Assembly (NCBI GenBank): GCA_028023455.1
Contig: JAQFVV010012536.1
Span: forward strand, 1,386,001 to 1,450,000
Direction: 5' to 3'
Length of the DNA stretch: 64,000 bases
DNA from: Epiperipatus broadwayi
Lineage: Eukaryota; Onychophora; Udeonychophora; Euonychophora; Peripatidae
Positions 23,994 through 35,030 of this stretch are shown in pieces. Under the pieces are notes generated by a model. The model saw only the letters and a list, made by a program, of their open reading frames with translations, did no database searches and had not been told where the DNA came from. The translations under genes and the position numbers were made by a program. The first letter of the stretch is position 1. Each line of letters begins with the position of its first letter.

Positions 23994-24575
23994 CTACTAA
24001 ACATCACATGATCACAATTTCTTATGCTTGCTCATAACTGTTATTCAAACAGGCAAAACTCTCCATACAGTAGTGCCACTCAGTGCAAGCCAGAGTAATC
24101 AATGGATGCCAGAAGATTTGTGCATAAAATCCCTATCTAGTGCCTACTCATCCAATATTCCCTGACTAGTTTCTGGCTTGTAGCCTTTGTCAATGAGAAG
24201 CCTTGGTTCTGAGAGCACTGCACCTAGATCATAGGATCTAATGCAACCCTCCAGCAGCCACCTTTTATCTCTACTTAACTACAAAACTATGAGAATAAAA
24301 TTGAAAACACAATAATATTTTTAATCTAAGCTCATTAGCTTATATAATCATATAGGTCTGAACTCAATTCAGTACCCATACATTTTGGTGTCTTTGGTTC
24401 TTTAATAACCATAGCCACCACTATCCTATTAGGCAGGGTTGGTGTTATGCCACTGAACATCACATGATCACTATTTCTTATGCTTGCTCATAAATGTTAT
24501 TTAAACAGGCAAAACTCTCCACGCAGTACTGCCACTGAATGCACTGAGTGGATCACTGTATGGAGAGTTTTGCCT
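23994..24575 (-). mobile_element. HR455 tandem (1.2 units) ending in a short snap-back
   Basis: AACATCACATGATCAC recurs at about 24000 and 24453, a ~454-bp period. After the second antisense start the sequence turns around at ~24535 and ends with the sense hallmark TGGAGAGTTTTGCCTG. GATTAAATYTTATA flanks it at 23980-23993 and 24576-24589 with one mismatch. The hammerhead core is degraded (CTTTGTCAATG in antisense). Confidence 0.75.
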
Positions 24576-25598
24576 GATTAAATTTTATATTTGTAATATC
24601 ATCTTTTTATTAACCAATCTATTATAAGATAAAACAATGCTAAACGAAATTAGACTGCTTCAAATATAAAACAACAAGGTAGGAAGAATAACAAAATACA
24701 ATATATGGAGAGCCATAACTGAAATATTTTTGGATAAAAGTCCCTCTTGTTATTCATATGTGGGCTAAAAGATACTATTAGATATCAGAACCATACCTAA
24801 ATATATTTTTATCTGAGGCAAAAATATAAATCATTATAATTTTCAGTCATTTTTGAATCATTTCAGAGTGAAGTTTCTTCCAAATTTTAATCCAGTTTCT
24901 CTGATCCATAGTTTCTTTTCTCTATATCACACCAATTAACTTCTTTATTGCAAACTTCCATTTCACATGTTCTAGATCTTTTACAACTTCTTGGTGATCC
25001 AGTTTAAGATTTCAACTGTTTATCTGACATGATCTCTTCTAGCAGTTAGTCCAGACCAACTCCATTTCACCCTCATAATGCTTTCTATGATGTCAATCAT
25101 AATTGTTTATTGGCTTACCTAAATATTTCACTTTCATTTCCTGCATCTTACCTCCACCACAATCTCACCATAATTCATAAAGTGGTCTGAAGACTCTGAA
25201 TTGCTTGTATGTTAAGTGTCCAGGTCTCAAATCCATAACTAAAACTGGTGAAATATAGTCCATTTTATTTTAATATTAAGTTATTTTGGCAAAAATAACT
25301 TTTGTATAGTTAATATCCTTTAATTTATGATTATCAATTTTTATTTTTTTCTCCTGATAAAGAATCCATTGAACATCATTTTAGACATTTTTAGCATTTA
25401 TCTTTAGTCCTATTTTTTTTGTTACCACCTGATAACTATTGCAATATTTCTGAAGTTCTGAAGCATTATTTGCATTAAAAAGCATATCACTGACAAAATC
25501 TAAAAGATTTAAATAAGTTCATGCATTACTGTTAAAATCATTCTATAAAATTTTGAAGATATGAAATTATTTTGTTGCACATCCTTATCAATGTTGAT

Positions 25599-25985
25599 CT
25601 TAAAACAGGCAAAACTCCCTATAGAGTAGTGCCACTCAGCACAATCCAGAGTAATCAATGGATGCCAAAAGGCTTGTGCATAAAATCTCTATCTAGTGCC
25701 TACTCATCCAATGTTCCCAGACTAGTTTCTGACTTGTGGCCTTCATCAGTGAGGAGCTTTGGATCTGAGAGCACTGCACCTAGATTCAAAGCTCCTCACT
25801 GATGAAGGCCACAAGCTAGAAACTAGTCTGTGGATATTGGATGAGTAGGCACTACATAGAGATTTTATGCACAAGCCTTCTGGCATCCATTGATTACTCT
25901 AGCTTGTACTAAGTGGCACTACTGTATGGAACGTTTTTCCTGTTTTAATAACAGTTATGATCAAGCATAAGAAATGGTGATCATG
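25599..25985. mobile_element. HR455 snap-back inserted in the RTE
   Basis: The antisense left arm (from CAGGCAAAACTCCC) and the sense right arm (to AATGGTGATCATG) meet at a shortened centre around GCACCTAGATTCAAAGC. CAATGTTGAT flanks it at 25589-25598 and 25986-25995 (10 bp). Both arms carry the hammerhead-like core; the sense one reads CTGATGA...GAAAC. Confidence 0.75.
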
Positions 25986-26513
25986 CAATGTTGATATTCT
26001 TAGTGTCCATTTGTAATCTATTTACTGCCATTGCAATTTTATATATGGTCTTCTGAATATGACAATTTCCTGTATCTATATTTTAATGGTTCAAAATTTT
26101 GATCACTGTGGAAATGCATGTAGAATTAAATGCCTTACCATAATTGGTTAACCCAAAGCAAAATGGTGAATCATATTCATTGGTTTTCTCCATAATTTGA
26201 TGTGATTTCCTATGCTAAAACGATTTTTCAATCCAGCTTGGTCTGAACCCAATGTTCAGTGAAGCTGTGTTGTAATTATCTTGCAAAACATTGTATAGGT
26301 TTGTAATTTCTAATATCTTGTTTATCACCTTTCTTAAATATCATTATTGCTACCACATTCTTTCCATCATCCATTGCATTCTTTAGCATTTAGGCATTTA
26401 ATATAAAGTTTTGTTAACAGTTATATTCCAGTATTTCCAGATATTTTTCTCTTCAAAGGTTTAATACCATGTCTCATCTCTTCATTTAAAATGATTGGCA
26501 ACTCAGATGAGAT

Positions 26514-26605
26514 GTCAACCATTAGTGGCCTAGCAGTTAGCATAGCTGCCTTCCAAGCAGCTGGCCAGGGTTTGTTTTCCAGTCAATGCATTGACATATA
26601 AAAAA
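26514..26605 (+). mobile_element. tRNA-like SINE, short subtype (TCC loop)
   Basis: ATTAGTGGCCTAGCAG, the anticodon stem CTGC/GCAG with loop CTTCCAA, a decayed box B (GGTTTGTTTTCC) and the family 3' end CATTGACATATAAAAAA are present. AACTCAGATGAGATG at 26500 and AACTCAGATGCGATA at 26606 are probable target duplications. Confidence 0.7.
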
Positions 26606-26639
26606 ACTCAGATGCGATAATAATTATAATGAATACATT

Positions 26640-26985
26640 GTTTTTTTGTTCTTTTGGAACTATTATAATTTCTTTTCACTTCTTTTCCTACTATCCATTG
26701 ATTTATATATATATATATACAATATAAAATATCATAGGATTTTTTTTTTTGCTTACAGTTTCAACTGTCTAGCAGTCATCATCAGAGCTACACTATTTAA
26801 GTATATAAACCATGCAATTAATACATATCTATACATACATACTTATATAAAAATATTATAAACAATATTCTATTTTATATTATACATTGCACTGTAAAAT
26901 GTTCAATTAATGAATATATAGTATTTTATATTTTTTTGTTCTTTATTTACTATAGAATTAATACCTTATATAATTGTTTAACACC
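26640..26985 (-). repeat. AT-rich element with hammerhead-like core
   Basis: On the minus strand a clean module lies at 26756-26785: CTGATGA, then a stem ACTG-ctaga-CAGT, then GAAAC. The rest is TA-rich, with TACATACATAC-type simple repeat. The core matches the hammerhead consensus at every conserved position I can check, but stems I and III are not evident. It interrupts the RTE fossil. Confidence 0.5.
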
Positions 26986-27372
26986 TTTTATGATTTTATC
27001 CCTCTCTTTCATAATAGTTTAATATTTTCTTCTTACTGCTGGAAAAATATTTTTCCATTACAATTTCTCTTTTATAATTTTTTTTTGTCAATTTAGAGTT
27101 ATATTTTCTTATCTCATTATTAGTTTTTTTTCATCACATTTTACAAAATTCCAAATATTATTCAGTTTTTTCATAATATTTTACAAAATTCCAAATGGAT
27201 CATTTATAAATATTTTCATATTTCTTCTTATCTCTATCATGTATTGCCTTAGTTAAAAATTTATGGTGAATTATTGTTCTTTTAAAGCTATAATTATTGC
27301 TGTTTATCACAAAATAACATCTATCTTCTTATTAATCTTAGCAAGATGGAACCAACTTCAAAATCTGTCACA

Positions 27373-27776
27373 AATAATAGGCAAAACTCTCCATACAGTA
27401 GTGCCACTCAGTGCAAGTCAGAGTAAGCAATGGATGCCAGAAGGCTTGTGCATAAAATCCCTATCTAGTGCCTATTCATCCAATATCCCGGACTAGTTTC
27501 CAACTTGTGGATTTGATCAGTGAGGAGCCTTGGATCTGAGAGTACTGCACCTAGATCTTAGGATCTAATGCAACCTCCTTAAAGCCACAAGCTAGCAACT
27601 AGTCTGGGGATATTGAATATGTAGGCACTAAATAGAGATTTTATGCACATGCCTTCTGGCATCCATTGATTATTACGGCTTGCACTGAATAGCACTATTG
27701 TATAGAGAGTTTTTCCTGTTTTAATAACAGTTATAAGAGAAGCATAAAAAATAGTGATCATGTGATGTTTAGTGGT
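27373..27776. mobile_element. HR455 snap-back inserted in the RTE linker
   Basis: The antisense arm from GGCAAAACTCTCCATAC and the sense arm ending GTGATCATGTGATG meet near 27570-27585, where part of the centre (CTGATGA) is deleted, leaving CCTTAAAGCCACAAGC...AACTAGTC. The possible target duplication CACAAATAATA/AAAAATAATTA is too diverged to rely on. Confidence 0.7.
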
Positions 27777-28129
27777 TTATTTAAAAATAATTAGCAAATT
27801 TTAATTTAAATATATTGGAGTGTTACCATAAATTTAAAATATCAATTAGTAATATTTTTTAATAGCTTTATTTCAATAGTTTTGAATAAACACATATTTT
27901 AAACTCTACTAATCGAGATTATTTCCTGTGTTGAATCTATCAAGAACATTATAGTCTTGAAATACATAGTTTCTGTTAGTAAAAATATAATCTGATGCTG
28001 CTGTAACTTCATTTGAATGTTTGCTTCTCCATTTCTGTTTAACATTTTTCTCACAGAAAAATTTATAATATGTAGTTTTGGTTTTTATTGCAAATTCAGC
28101 AGATCAGTGACCTCTTTCATTTCTGTCCC

Positions 28130-28560
28130 CACAACCAAATTTACCCAAAGCACTTTCATCTTTCCATCATTTTCCAATTTTAGAACCAAATTTACCCAAA
28201 GCACTTTCATCTTTCCATCATTTTCCAATGTTAGAACCAAATTTACTTGAAGCACTTTCATTTTTCTATTATTTTCCAATTTTAGAACAAAATTTACCCA
28301 AAGCACTTTCATCTTACCATCATTTTTCAATTTTAGAACCAAATTTATTCAAAGCACTTTTATCTTTTTATCATTATTCAATTTTAGAACCAAATTTACC
28401 TAAAGCACTTTCATCTTTTCAACATTTTCCAATTTTAGAACCAAATTTATCCAAAGTACTTTTATCTTTCCATCATTTTCCAATGTTAGAACCAAATTTA
28501 CCCCAAGCAATTTCATTTTGCCATAATTTTCCAATTATAAGATTTAAATCTCCCACAATA
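28130..28560 (-). repeat. 51-bp tandem array inside the RTE endonuclease
   Basis: About eight copies of a unit containing ACCAAATTTACCCAAAGC start at 28134 and 28185, a 51-bp period. On the minus strand, in the endonuclease frame, the unit reads approximately GKFGSKIGKWWKDESAL. It sits immediately after the GDFNAKIG-like motif and before GDRNERG. Since 51 is 17 codons, the array is in register and leaves both strands largely open, which explains the open frames around it. Units 3-6 are the most diverged. Confidence 0.85.
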
Positions 28561-29299
28561 AAGCATTTTATATGCCTACATAAAGATCTTCTATTTCTTT
28601 CTCATAATAAGAACTTGTTGAAGCATAAATTGGAATTATGTATATTTAGTAACTTTCATTAAGTAAAATAACTAATCTTTCCATTCATCTGATATAAAGC
28701 TAATCTCCAGCATCATTCATTCTCTTTTTACCTGTAATAAATCTCACTCCAACTTGTACTTCCATGACTTATGCTTTTGTTGTAAACTAGATATCCACTA
28801 TTCGTACCAATGTCTCTACAGTTTTCTTCTAACTTTTTACCAGTCAAACAATATTTCATTAAATATTAGATCATTCTTTTTTTGATTCATATAATTTTAC
28901 TTCATTTCAAAAATGACTCACAATTGTAAGTTGTTAAATAAAAGATTATGAAATAGCACTCTAAGTCCACTACCACCATTGGGATTCTTAGCATCTTACA
29001 CTTTTGGACACTAACTGTTACCTTGACTGACAACTTTACAACTATCTAGCAATAAAGAGCCATAATTTAGTTTTTTTTTTGTAGTGATTGTAAATATCAA
29101 TAAAAAATATTCATACACACATTCATCCTGTCTTCTAGAAAACTCATTTAATATTTCAGATAATGACTACCAGATAAGTCAAAAAGAAAGACCATGATGT
29201 TTGAACTTAATCTCAAAGGATTAAAAGCAAGTAAACTCATTGTTCTACAAGATAAATGTTGGTGAGTAACCTATTCATGTTTATTTATCATATAAACCA

Positions 29300-29600
29300 A
29301 CAAAACATTGCATAATCACCATTTTCTATGTTTATACAAGCTGTTATTAGCAATAGAAAACTCTCCAGACAGTAGTGCTACCCAGTGCAAGCTTTAGTAA
29401 CCAATGGATGCAGAAAGTTTTGTGCATAAATTTCCCAGCTAGAGCCTACTCATCCAATATCCCCAGACTAGTTTCTAACTTGCGGCTTTTATCAATGAGA
29501 AGCTTGGGATCTGACAGCACTGCACTTAGGTCTAATGCACTTTCCAGCTGCCATCTTTTATCTATTTAGTTAACTATATATAAGAAGCTCAAGATGAAGA
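29300..29600 (-). repeat. HR455 single unit, truncated
   Basis: Antisense blocks CAGTAGTGCTACCCAGTGC, CTCATCCAATATCCCCAG, a degraded core (TTTTATCAATGAG), CTGCACTTAG and CTATTTAGTTAACTAT. It stops before the CTGAACTCAGTT block. Confidence 0.7.
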
Positions 29601-29879
29601 CATGTGTTAGCATTATTTTTATTTTATTTAGTTATAATTCGAGATCAACTATTGAGTTAAACTTTACTTTGATATCACTAGTATTTTAAATTTGAAGTGC
29701 TAAAGTCTTTGTTTCTTATCTTCATAATTCTTAATTTGATATAAATAACTTTTAAATTTGTAGGGCATTTTAAAGTTATTATTTTATCCATTTATGAATG
29801 ATTTTATTTAAATATGAATAATGTTTAGGATAAGTTTGTACTATATAAACAGTGTTTTAATTCATGAAGAACATCAAGG

Positions 29880-30390
29880 TTTATTTTCATCATCTTCTGG
29901 CATTACGTTCATTCTATTACAAGTGGTTTGTTTAATAGGAACCTCTTGTTATTTATAAAATAGTTATGTTTACTCATTATTGTTTTCATATCTAATCTGT
30001 TGCCAATAATGTTCCCATCCTTAGGATAATTTGAAATGATTGGTTTCATTTCCAATCTGTTATAAATGCTATTTAAATCTGTGGAGTTATAGCAAAGATT
30101 AACATCATTTTATTTGTTATAAATGGTACCCAGATACATGGCTTTATACAAAGGTTGATTTAGATGTTAACTTGACATTCATTGCTTGATAATCATCTTG
30201 ATTCACTTCATCATTTTCATTCTGTTACAAATGATGTTGCAATTCTCAGGCATTCTTAAATTAGGATTATTCTTTCTTGGTTCATGTTTTATTCTGCTAT
30301 AAATGATGAATAATAATTAGGTTATAATAAAGATTAAATTAGTTTCATATTTTATTCCATCACAAATGGCATTTAATGTTAGAGAATATA
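29880..30390. repeat. Degenerate tandem repeat, irregular 57-105 bp spacing
   Basis: A CTGTTAYAAATGATGTT-like block occurs about seven times (near 29913, 29998, 30055, 30112, 30218, 30292 and 30353), usually followed by TTAGGATTA-like sequence. It is very old and the unit boundaries are unclear. Confidence 0.45.
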
Positions 30391-30412
30391 TTTTAGTCAG
30401 TTACAATATTTA

Positions 30413-30551
30413 TAATGTTCAAATCATGTTCTCAAATGTTAAGTTTTTCAGCAATGCCCTCTGTGGATAAATATAAAGTCTGAACTTTATATTTATTCAT
30501 AGAGGGCGCTGTTGTAAAAACATAATGTTTGGGAGGATGATTTGAACATCT
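30413..30551. repeat. Near-perfect palindromic MITE (~135 bp)
   Basis: GATAAATATAAAGT and ACTTTATATTTATTC meet at the centre (30480), and GTTCAAATCAT...ATGATTTGAAC form the ends. The arms are ~62 bp with almost no spacer. GCCCTCTGTGG/ATAGAGGGCGC in the arms is GC-rich for this window. No similar copy seen here. Confidence 0.7.
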
Positions 30552-31275
30552 TATATTTGAATTTTCAGCTAACAATATGCACTGGGATATTTATTTATAT
30601 ATGTATATAAATATTAGAGACTTCTTAGTATAGTGAATAATATATGCACCTATCACATCCAGGGGTTTATATTTTTGAAACATATAGGATTTGTTTCATC
30701 AATAACCAACCAATTTATTTATTCAATTACTAATCAGTATATAGGTTTCTAACTAGTCTCATCTAAAATGTGAAACAATGAAGAAAAATCCCCAAAACCT
30801 CACTAACTCAAATTGGCCTTCCTGATGAAATAATGATTCTTCTTCACTATACTTTTGCAGAGAGATGTTTCAGTGCCTTATCTACTTGAGCTTCTTAAGA
30901 CTCCTTTATCTGAATCTTTTACTATCTCAATCTTAAATCTATCCATTCCTTACTTATAATAAAAAATATATATAGTAGGGAGACATTTACAAACTAAACT
31001 TAATAGTATTTAGATCCACTTTATATTGCTTAATCTACATACTTAAATAGTCACATACTATAAATGTTTTACATTCCTCTTACTCTTATAATAGATAATA
31101 AACTATAATTCCAAATTTTAAAAATAGTTAAGGCATTAATATTTTTTTTAAAAAAAAGAAAGAAGGTATGAATATTTAATGAGCGTAAGGGTTAAAAGAT
31201 GTTCATTTGCATTAAAGGTTCAACTAATAATTGATGTAGATAAAATCACATATTATAAAAATATATTAGGACACA
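30552..31275. other. AT-rich sequence, nothing recognised
   Basis: No supported feature. Confidence 0.4.
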
Positions 31276-31735
31276 GAGACAAAACTCTCCATACAGTAGC
31301 ACTACTCAGTACAAGCTGGAATAATCAATGGATGCAGAAAGATTTGTGCATAAAATTCTATCTAGTGCCTACTTATCCAATATCCCAGACTAGTTACTAG
31401 CTTGTGGCTTTCATTCCCAAAAAGCTTTGGATCAGGAGTGCTGCATCTAGATCTTAGGATCTAATGCAACCCAATGGTTATCTTTTACTTTTTTAGTCAA
31501 CTATACAGCTTTGAGTCCAAAATGAAAACCCAATTACATTTTCAATTCAAGCTAGGAACTAATCTGGGGATATTGGATGAGTAGGCACTAGATACAGATT
31601 TTATGCACAAACTTTCCTGTATCCATTGATTACTCTGGCTTTCACTCAGTAGCACTACTGTATGGAGAGTTTTGCCTCTGTTTTATCACCCTGTATAAGC
31701 ATAAATAATGGAGATCATGCATGACACATATACAT
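31276..31735. mobile_element. HR455 snap-back copy
   Basis: The left part is antisense (CAAAACTCTCCATACAGTAG to CAATTCAAGCT). At ~31552 it switches directly to sense (AGGAACTAATCTGGGG...) and ends with TATGGAGAGTTTTGCCTC and an imperfect ATGGAGATCATG end. The switch happens inside the unit, so the sense arm has GAAAC (now GGAAC) but no CTGATGA. Target duplication not found. Confidence 0.7.
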
Positions 31736-32371
31736 TGCAAAACATATCATTACTCTGTGATTAAAAGTATATACTATGACTATTGACAATGAAGTCACTA
31801 TGCCAATATATAAAAAAGTCATATAAATAACACAAGATTAAAAAAATTACCAAATTTTAATAAAAAAATAAACAAGACAAAGAATATTAATATTGTGTTA
31901 GCAAGATATAACCAGATTTGAAATAAAATATTTATATCAATTTAAACAATATTTGGTATGTGTCTAGGTAAGTACAGGCATGAAATGTTTCAGGGTAACT
32001 TATATGTTACTTTGTAGTGTTTATTAAATTCTTGGTCTGACTCAAGCGCTGATGAGGGTGTTATTTAAATATTCATGGTTGTTTAAAATTAAATTAAAAA
32101 CAAGAAAATAAATTCATATTTTATTTTCTTAAATGTATACTCACAAATAGGATTGGATCAAAAATATAAATTCAGTTGAAGAGGGAGTGGTGCATTGTTT
32201 GTAAGCAATAAGATCCTTATTGCATAAAATAACTTTCAGTTTATATATTGCAACTCTTTTTAACATATACGTCATGGGGTTAGTTTGAAGCTTTGAAAAT
32301 CCCAAAATATATGTTTAAATATTAAATAGTAGATTAAAATTATCATCACCATTTTTAGACCTTATAGACCC
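31736..32371. other. AT-rich sequence, nothing recognised
   Basis: No supported feature. A lone CTGATGAGGG at 32050 lacks a GAAA partner. Confidence 0.4.
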
Positions 32372-32885
32372 ACAGCAGGATAAAGGTTCCTACAAGTCCA
32401 ACCCATATTCTTTGATTGTTAACCTTTCTTTCCCACATCACTCCAACACACTTTCTTATTTACTCCATCCATCTCACATGTTGTCTCTTTCTATGTCTTT
32501 TACATCTCTTGGAATCCAGTTTAAGACTTCAACTGTCCATCTATTATCATCTCTTTTAGCAATATGTTCAGCCCAACTCCACTTCAGTCACTTAATTCTT
32601 TCAATGATGTCAGTAATATCTGTTTGTCCTCTCACTCATGTACTTAGTTTCCAATATCTTCTTTTAACTCCTAACATGCATCTCTCCATACTTCATTGAG
32701 TGGTCTGAAGTCTTTATATGAATCTTCTGTTAAGTGTCCAAGTCTGATATTCATAAGTAAGTACCGGTAAAACCTTCATTTCCAAACATGTAGGTGTATT
32801 ATTCCTTTTAATAATGTTATTTCTATCAAAAGCACTCCAACCACATTTAATTTTATGATTAATTGACAGTATAAGGTAAATTAAT
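32372..32885 (-). pseudogene. RTE-type LINE 3' fragment
   Basis: The minus strand matches the C-terminal coding part and 3' end of the copy at 54540-55030. CATCTCACATG, TCTTGGAATCCAG and TTTAGCAATATGTTCAGCCC correspond to the WAGHIAR...RWTIEILNG region, and AGTGTCCAAG...GTACCGGTAAAACC to a VLPVLTYGSETW-like segment. It retains the ~180 bp that are garbled in the 54.85-kb copy. Confidence 0.7.
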
Positions 32886-33073
32886 TATTTAAAATCCTAT
32901 ATTAAAAAAATTAGCATTAAATATAAAAAAAGTATTTTATAAAGAAATTAATATTTTGTTTTAATAAAACAAAGTAATTAATTCCTTTAGTAAATAAGCG
33001 TAAAAAAGAATCACACATTGTTTATCAATGATAAAATGTTTCTCAGCTGTACTCTGGTGATTGGGAAGGCCAA

Positions 33074-33422
33074 TAAGCATCACATGATCACCATTTCTTA
33101 TGCTTGAGATATGACTATATAAGCTAATGAGCTTGGATTGAAAATATTATAGTGTTTTCAATTTAAGACTCATGGTTTTGTAGTTATGTAGAGATAAAAA
33201 GTGGCTGCTGGAGGGTTGCATTGGATCCTAAGATCTAGGTGCAGTGCTCTCAGATCCAAAGCTCCTCACTGATGAAGGCCACAAGCCAGAAACTAGTCTG
33301 GGGATATTGGATAAGTAGGCACTAGATAAGGATTTTATGCACAAGCCTTCTGACAGTCATTGATTACTCTGGCTTGCACTGAGTGGCAATACATAGAGAA
33401 AGGTTTGCCTGTTTTAGTGCCC
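33074..33422 (+). mobile_element. HR455 unit with inverted 5' tip, degenerate 11-bp target duplication
   Basis: A 40-bp antisense tip (CATCACATGATCACC...) turns at ~33112 into a sense unit with an intact CTGATGAAGGCC...GAAACTAGTC (33268-33300), GTAGGCACTAGATAAGG and the hallmark end GTTTGCCTGTTTTAG. GGGAAGGCCAA (33063) and GGGAATGCTAA (33423) may be the target duplication, with two differences. Confidence 0.75.
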
Positions 33423-33433
33423 GGGAATGCTAA

Positions 33434-34267
33434 CATGGGCATTTTATAAGACAATGTTTTTAAGATAGTAGATAGTTTGACTATTAAAACTAGTTTTATG
33501 AAGAGTTCTTGAAGGGCTGTTGATCAGACATTGCTGAGATTTGAATTTGAATTAAAGCTACTGAGTTGAAATTGGATTGAAATCAGAAGTAAAAAATCCT
33601 ACAGCAGTTATTATAATATTCTTTTGCTGATTCTAATATTTGATACTGATTTTAATAATGGGAATGCATTGGACTAATATTGAAAAAGTACTCTTCAGTA
33701 TATTTCTAAACCAAAGCTATGAACTTCCTCATTGAAGTGGTTATTGTATAAAGGAATTATTGGCTGAAGGCTCCTAGAAGAATTGTGACCATTGCTCTTA
33801 TACTAAGCAATTTTTCAACAGTACAAAAAATGCCACACCATAATAGCTAACAAAACAAGCCCTGAAATAATGATCGGTTACCTATTTGATTTACTGAGAT
33901 CTTGATCTGATTTATATCCAATTTAATCTGCTAAATTATCTCCAAAAAATTATATTAACTAATCACGCATTATACCTGATTCATGAAACAACTGAAATTA
34001 TAGCTGAACTTGATGAAAATTCAAATAATATTCTACCAAATTTGAATTTCACTATGAAGAAAGAAAATGTAATGATCAAGATTTGCCATGGATAGCTTAT
34101 AATATATAGTTATATAAGCAACCTACGACAATGTATGTGCGTAAATAATATGTCAATTTACTAATAAGACTTTTTATTTATTCGTTTGCTAAAAATATAA
34201 ATGTATTAATGTTATAATAATTAATAAGGTAGTTATTTTTATTTATTACTGTACTCAAAATATATAT
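33434..34267. other. AT-rich sequence, nothing recognised
   Basis: No supported feature. Confidence 0.35.
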
Positions 34268-35030
34268 TAATAATTAATAAAGCATGTCATTTATAACGTG
34301 ACATTACTTTTATAAGCTTGTAGTTACAAAAATGCAATACAGAGAGCGTACCAATAGCTCAAACAAGCTCTTAATTAATAAGTATGGAATGAGAAAATAT
34401 TTAAAATCTCTATCCAGAACACTCTGATCTCCAGACCAACTGGTTTCGAGCTTATGGCTCACATCAGTGGAGAGCTAGAATATTCAGCCACTAGATCTAA
34501 AATATAAACTCAAAACCCAGTACTTATTTCAAACATATATTTAAGTAGAAACTCTGAAATTTTCAGACATGAAAATGTCTTTAAATCCAGCTAACTTAAA
34601 TAGTTATATGGGACTGAACTAAATTCAGATCTACCATATTTTAATAGCCTCAGCATAGCCAAAGCCTTAAAGGTAAAATTATAATAATTAATAAAGCAAG
34701 TCATATATAAAGTGACATTACTTTTATAAGCTTGTAGTTACAAAAATGCAATGCAGAGAGCATACCAATAGCTCAAACAAGCTCTTAATTAATAAGTGCA
34801 GTATGAGAAAATATTTAAAATCTCTATCCAGAACACTCCCATCTTCAGACCAACTGGTTTTGAGTTTATGGCTCATGTCAGTGGAGAGCTAAAATATTCG
34901 GACACTAGATCTAAAATATAAACTCAAAACCCAGCACTTATTTCAAATGTATATTTAAGTAGAAACTCTGAAATTTTTGGACATGAAAATGGCTTTAAAT
35001 CCAGCTATCTAACTTAAATAGCTTACCTTT
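34268..35030 (-). repeat. Hammerhead-like tandem repeat HR414, about 1.8 units
   Basis: CTTTTATAAGCTTG ends at 34320 and 34734, so the period is 414 bp. Each unit has one core on the minus strand. The first (34443-34467) reads CTGATGT, a perfect GAGC-cataa-GCTC stem II, then GAAAC; the second (34857-34881) is decayed by G-to-A type changes. Downstream CCAG and CTGG can form stem III, followed by ATAGAGATTTT, parallel to CTAGT/ACTAG and ATAGGGATTTT in HR455. Sequence is otherwise unlike HR455. Confidence 0.75.

Larger units (their letters stand above)
24880..29060 (-). pseudogene. Fossil RTE-type LINE, endonuclease to 3' end, with four insertions
   Basis: Reading leftwards on the minus strand, the endonuclease is recognisable at 28990-27790: IPIYASTSSYYEKEIEDLY (compare QVYAPT...), GDLNLIIGK (GDFNAKIG), GDRNERG, DYIFTNR and NVLDRFNTG. 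The linker runs 27370-26990 and the RT region 26480-25300. The 3' end (25300-24880) matches 54550-54800. Insertions by HR455 (27373-27776 and 25599-25985), an AT-rich element (26640-26985) and a SINE (26514-26605) account for ~1.2 kb. The remainder is ~3 kb, close to a full RTE. Many stops and frameshifts; the family is assigned from motifs shared with HmRTE-like proteins. Confidence 0.75.

Noticed and set aside
28130-28560. CRISPR array
   Set aside because: Units are contiguous tandem repeats without unique spacers, in an animal LINE.
28017-28662. Plus-strand repeat protein with 17-residue units
   Set aside because: The array lies antisense inside an RTE endonuclease whose motifs flank it on the minus strand; openness follows from the 51-bp period.
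32045-32070. Isolated CTGATGAGGG as another hammerhead
   Set aside because: No GAAA partner or stem II nearby; expected by chance.
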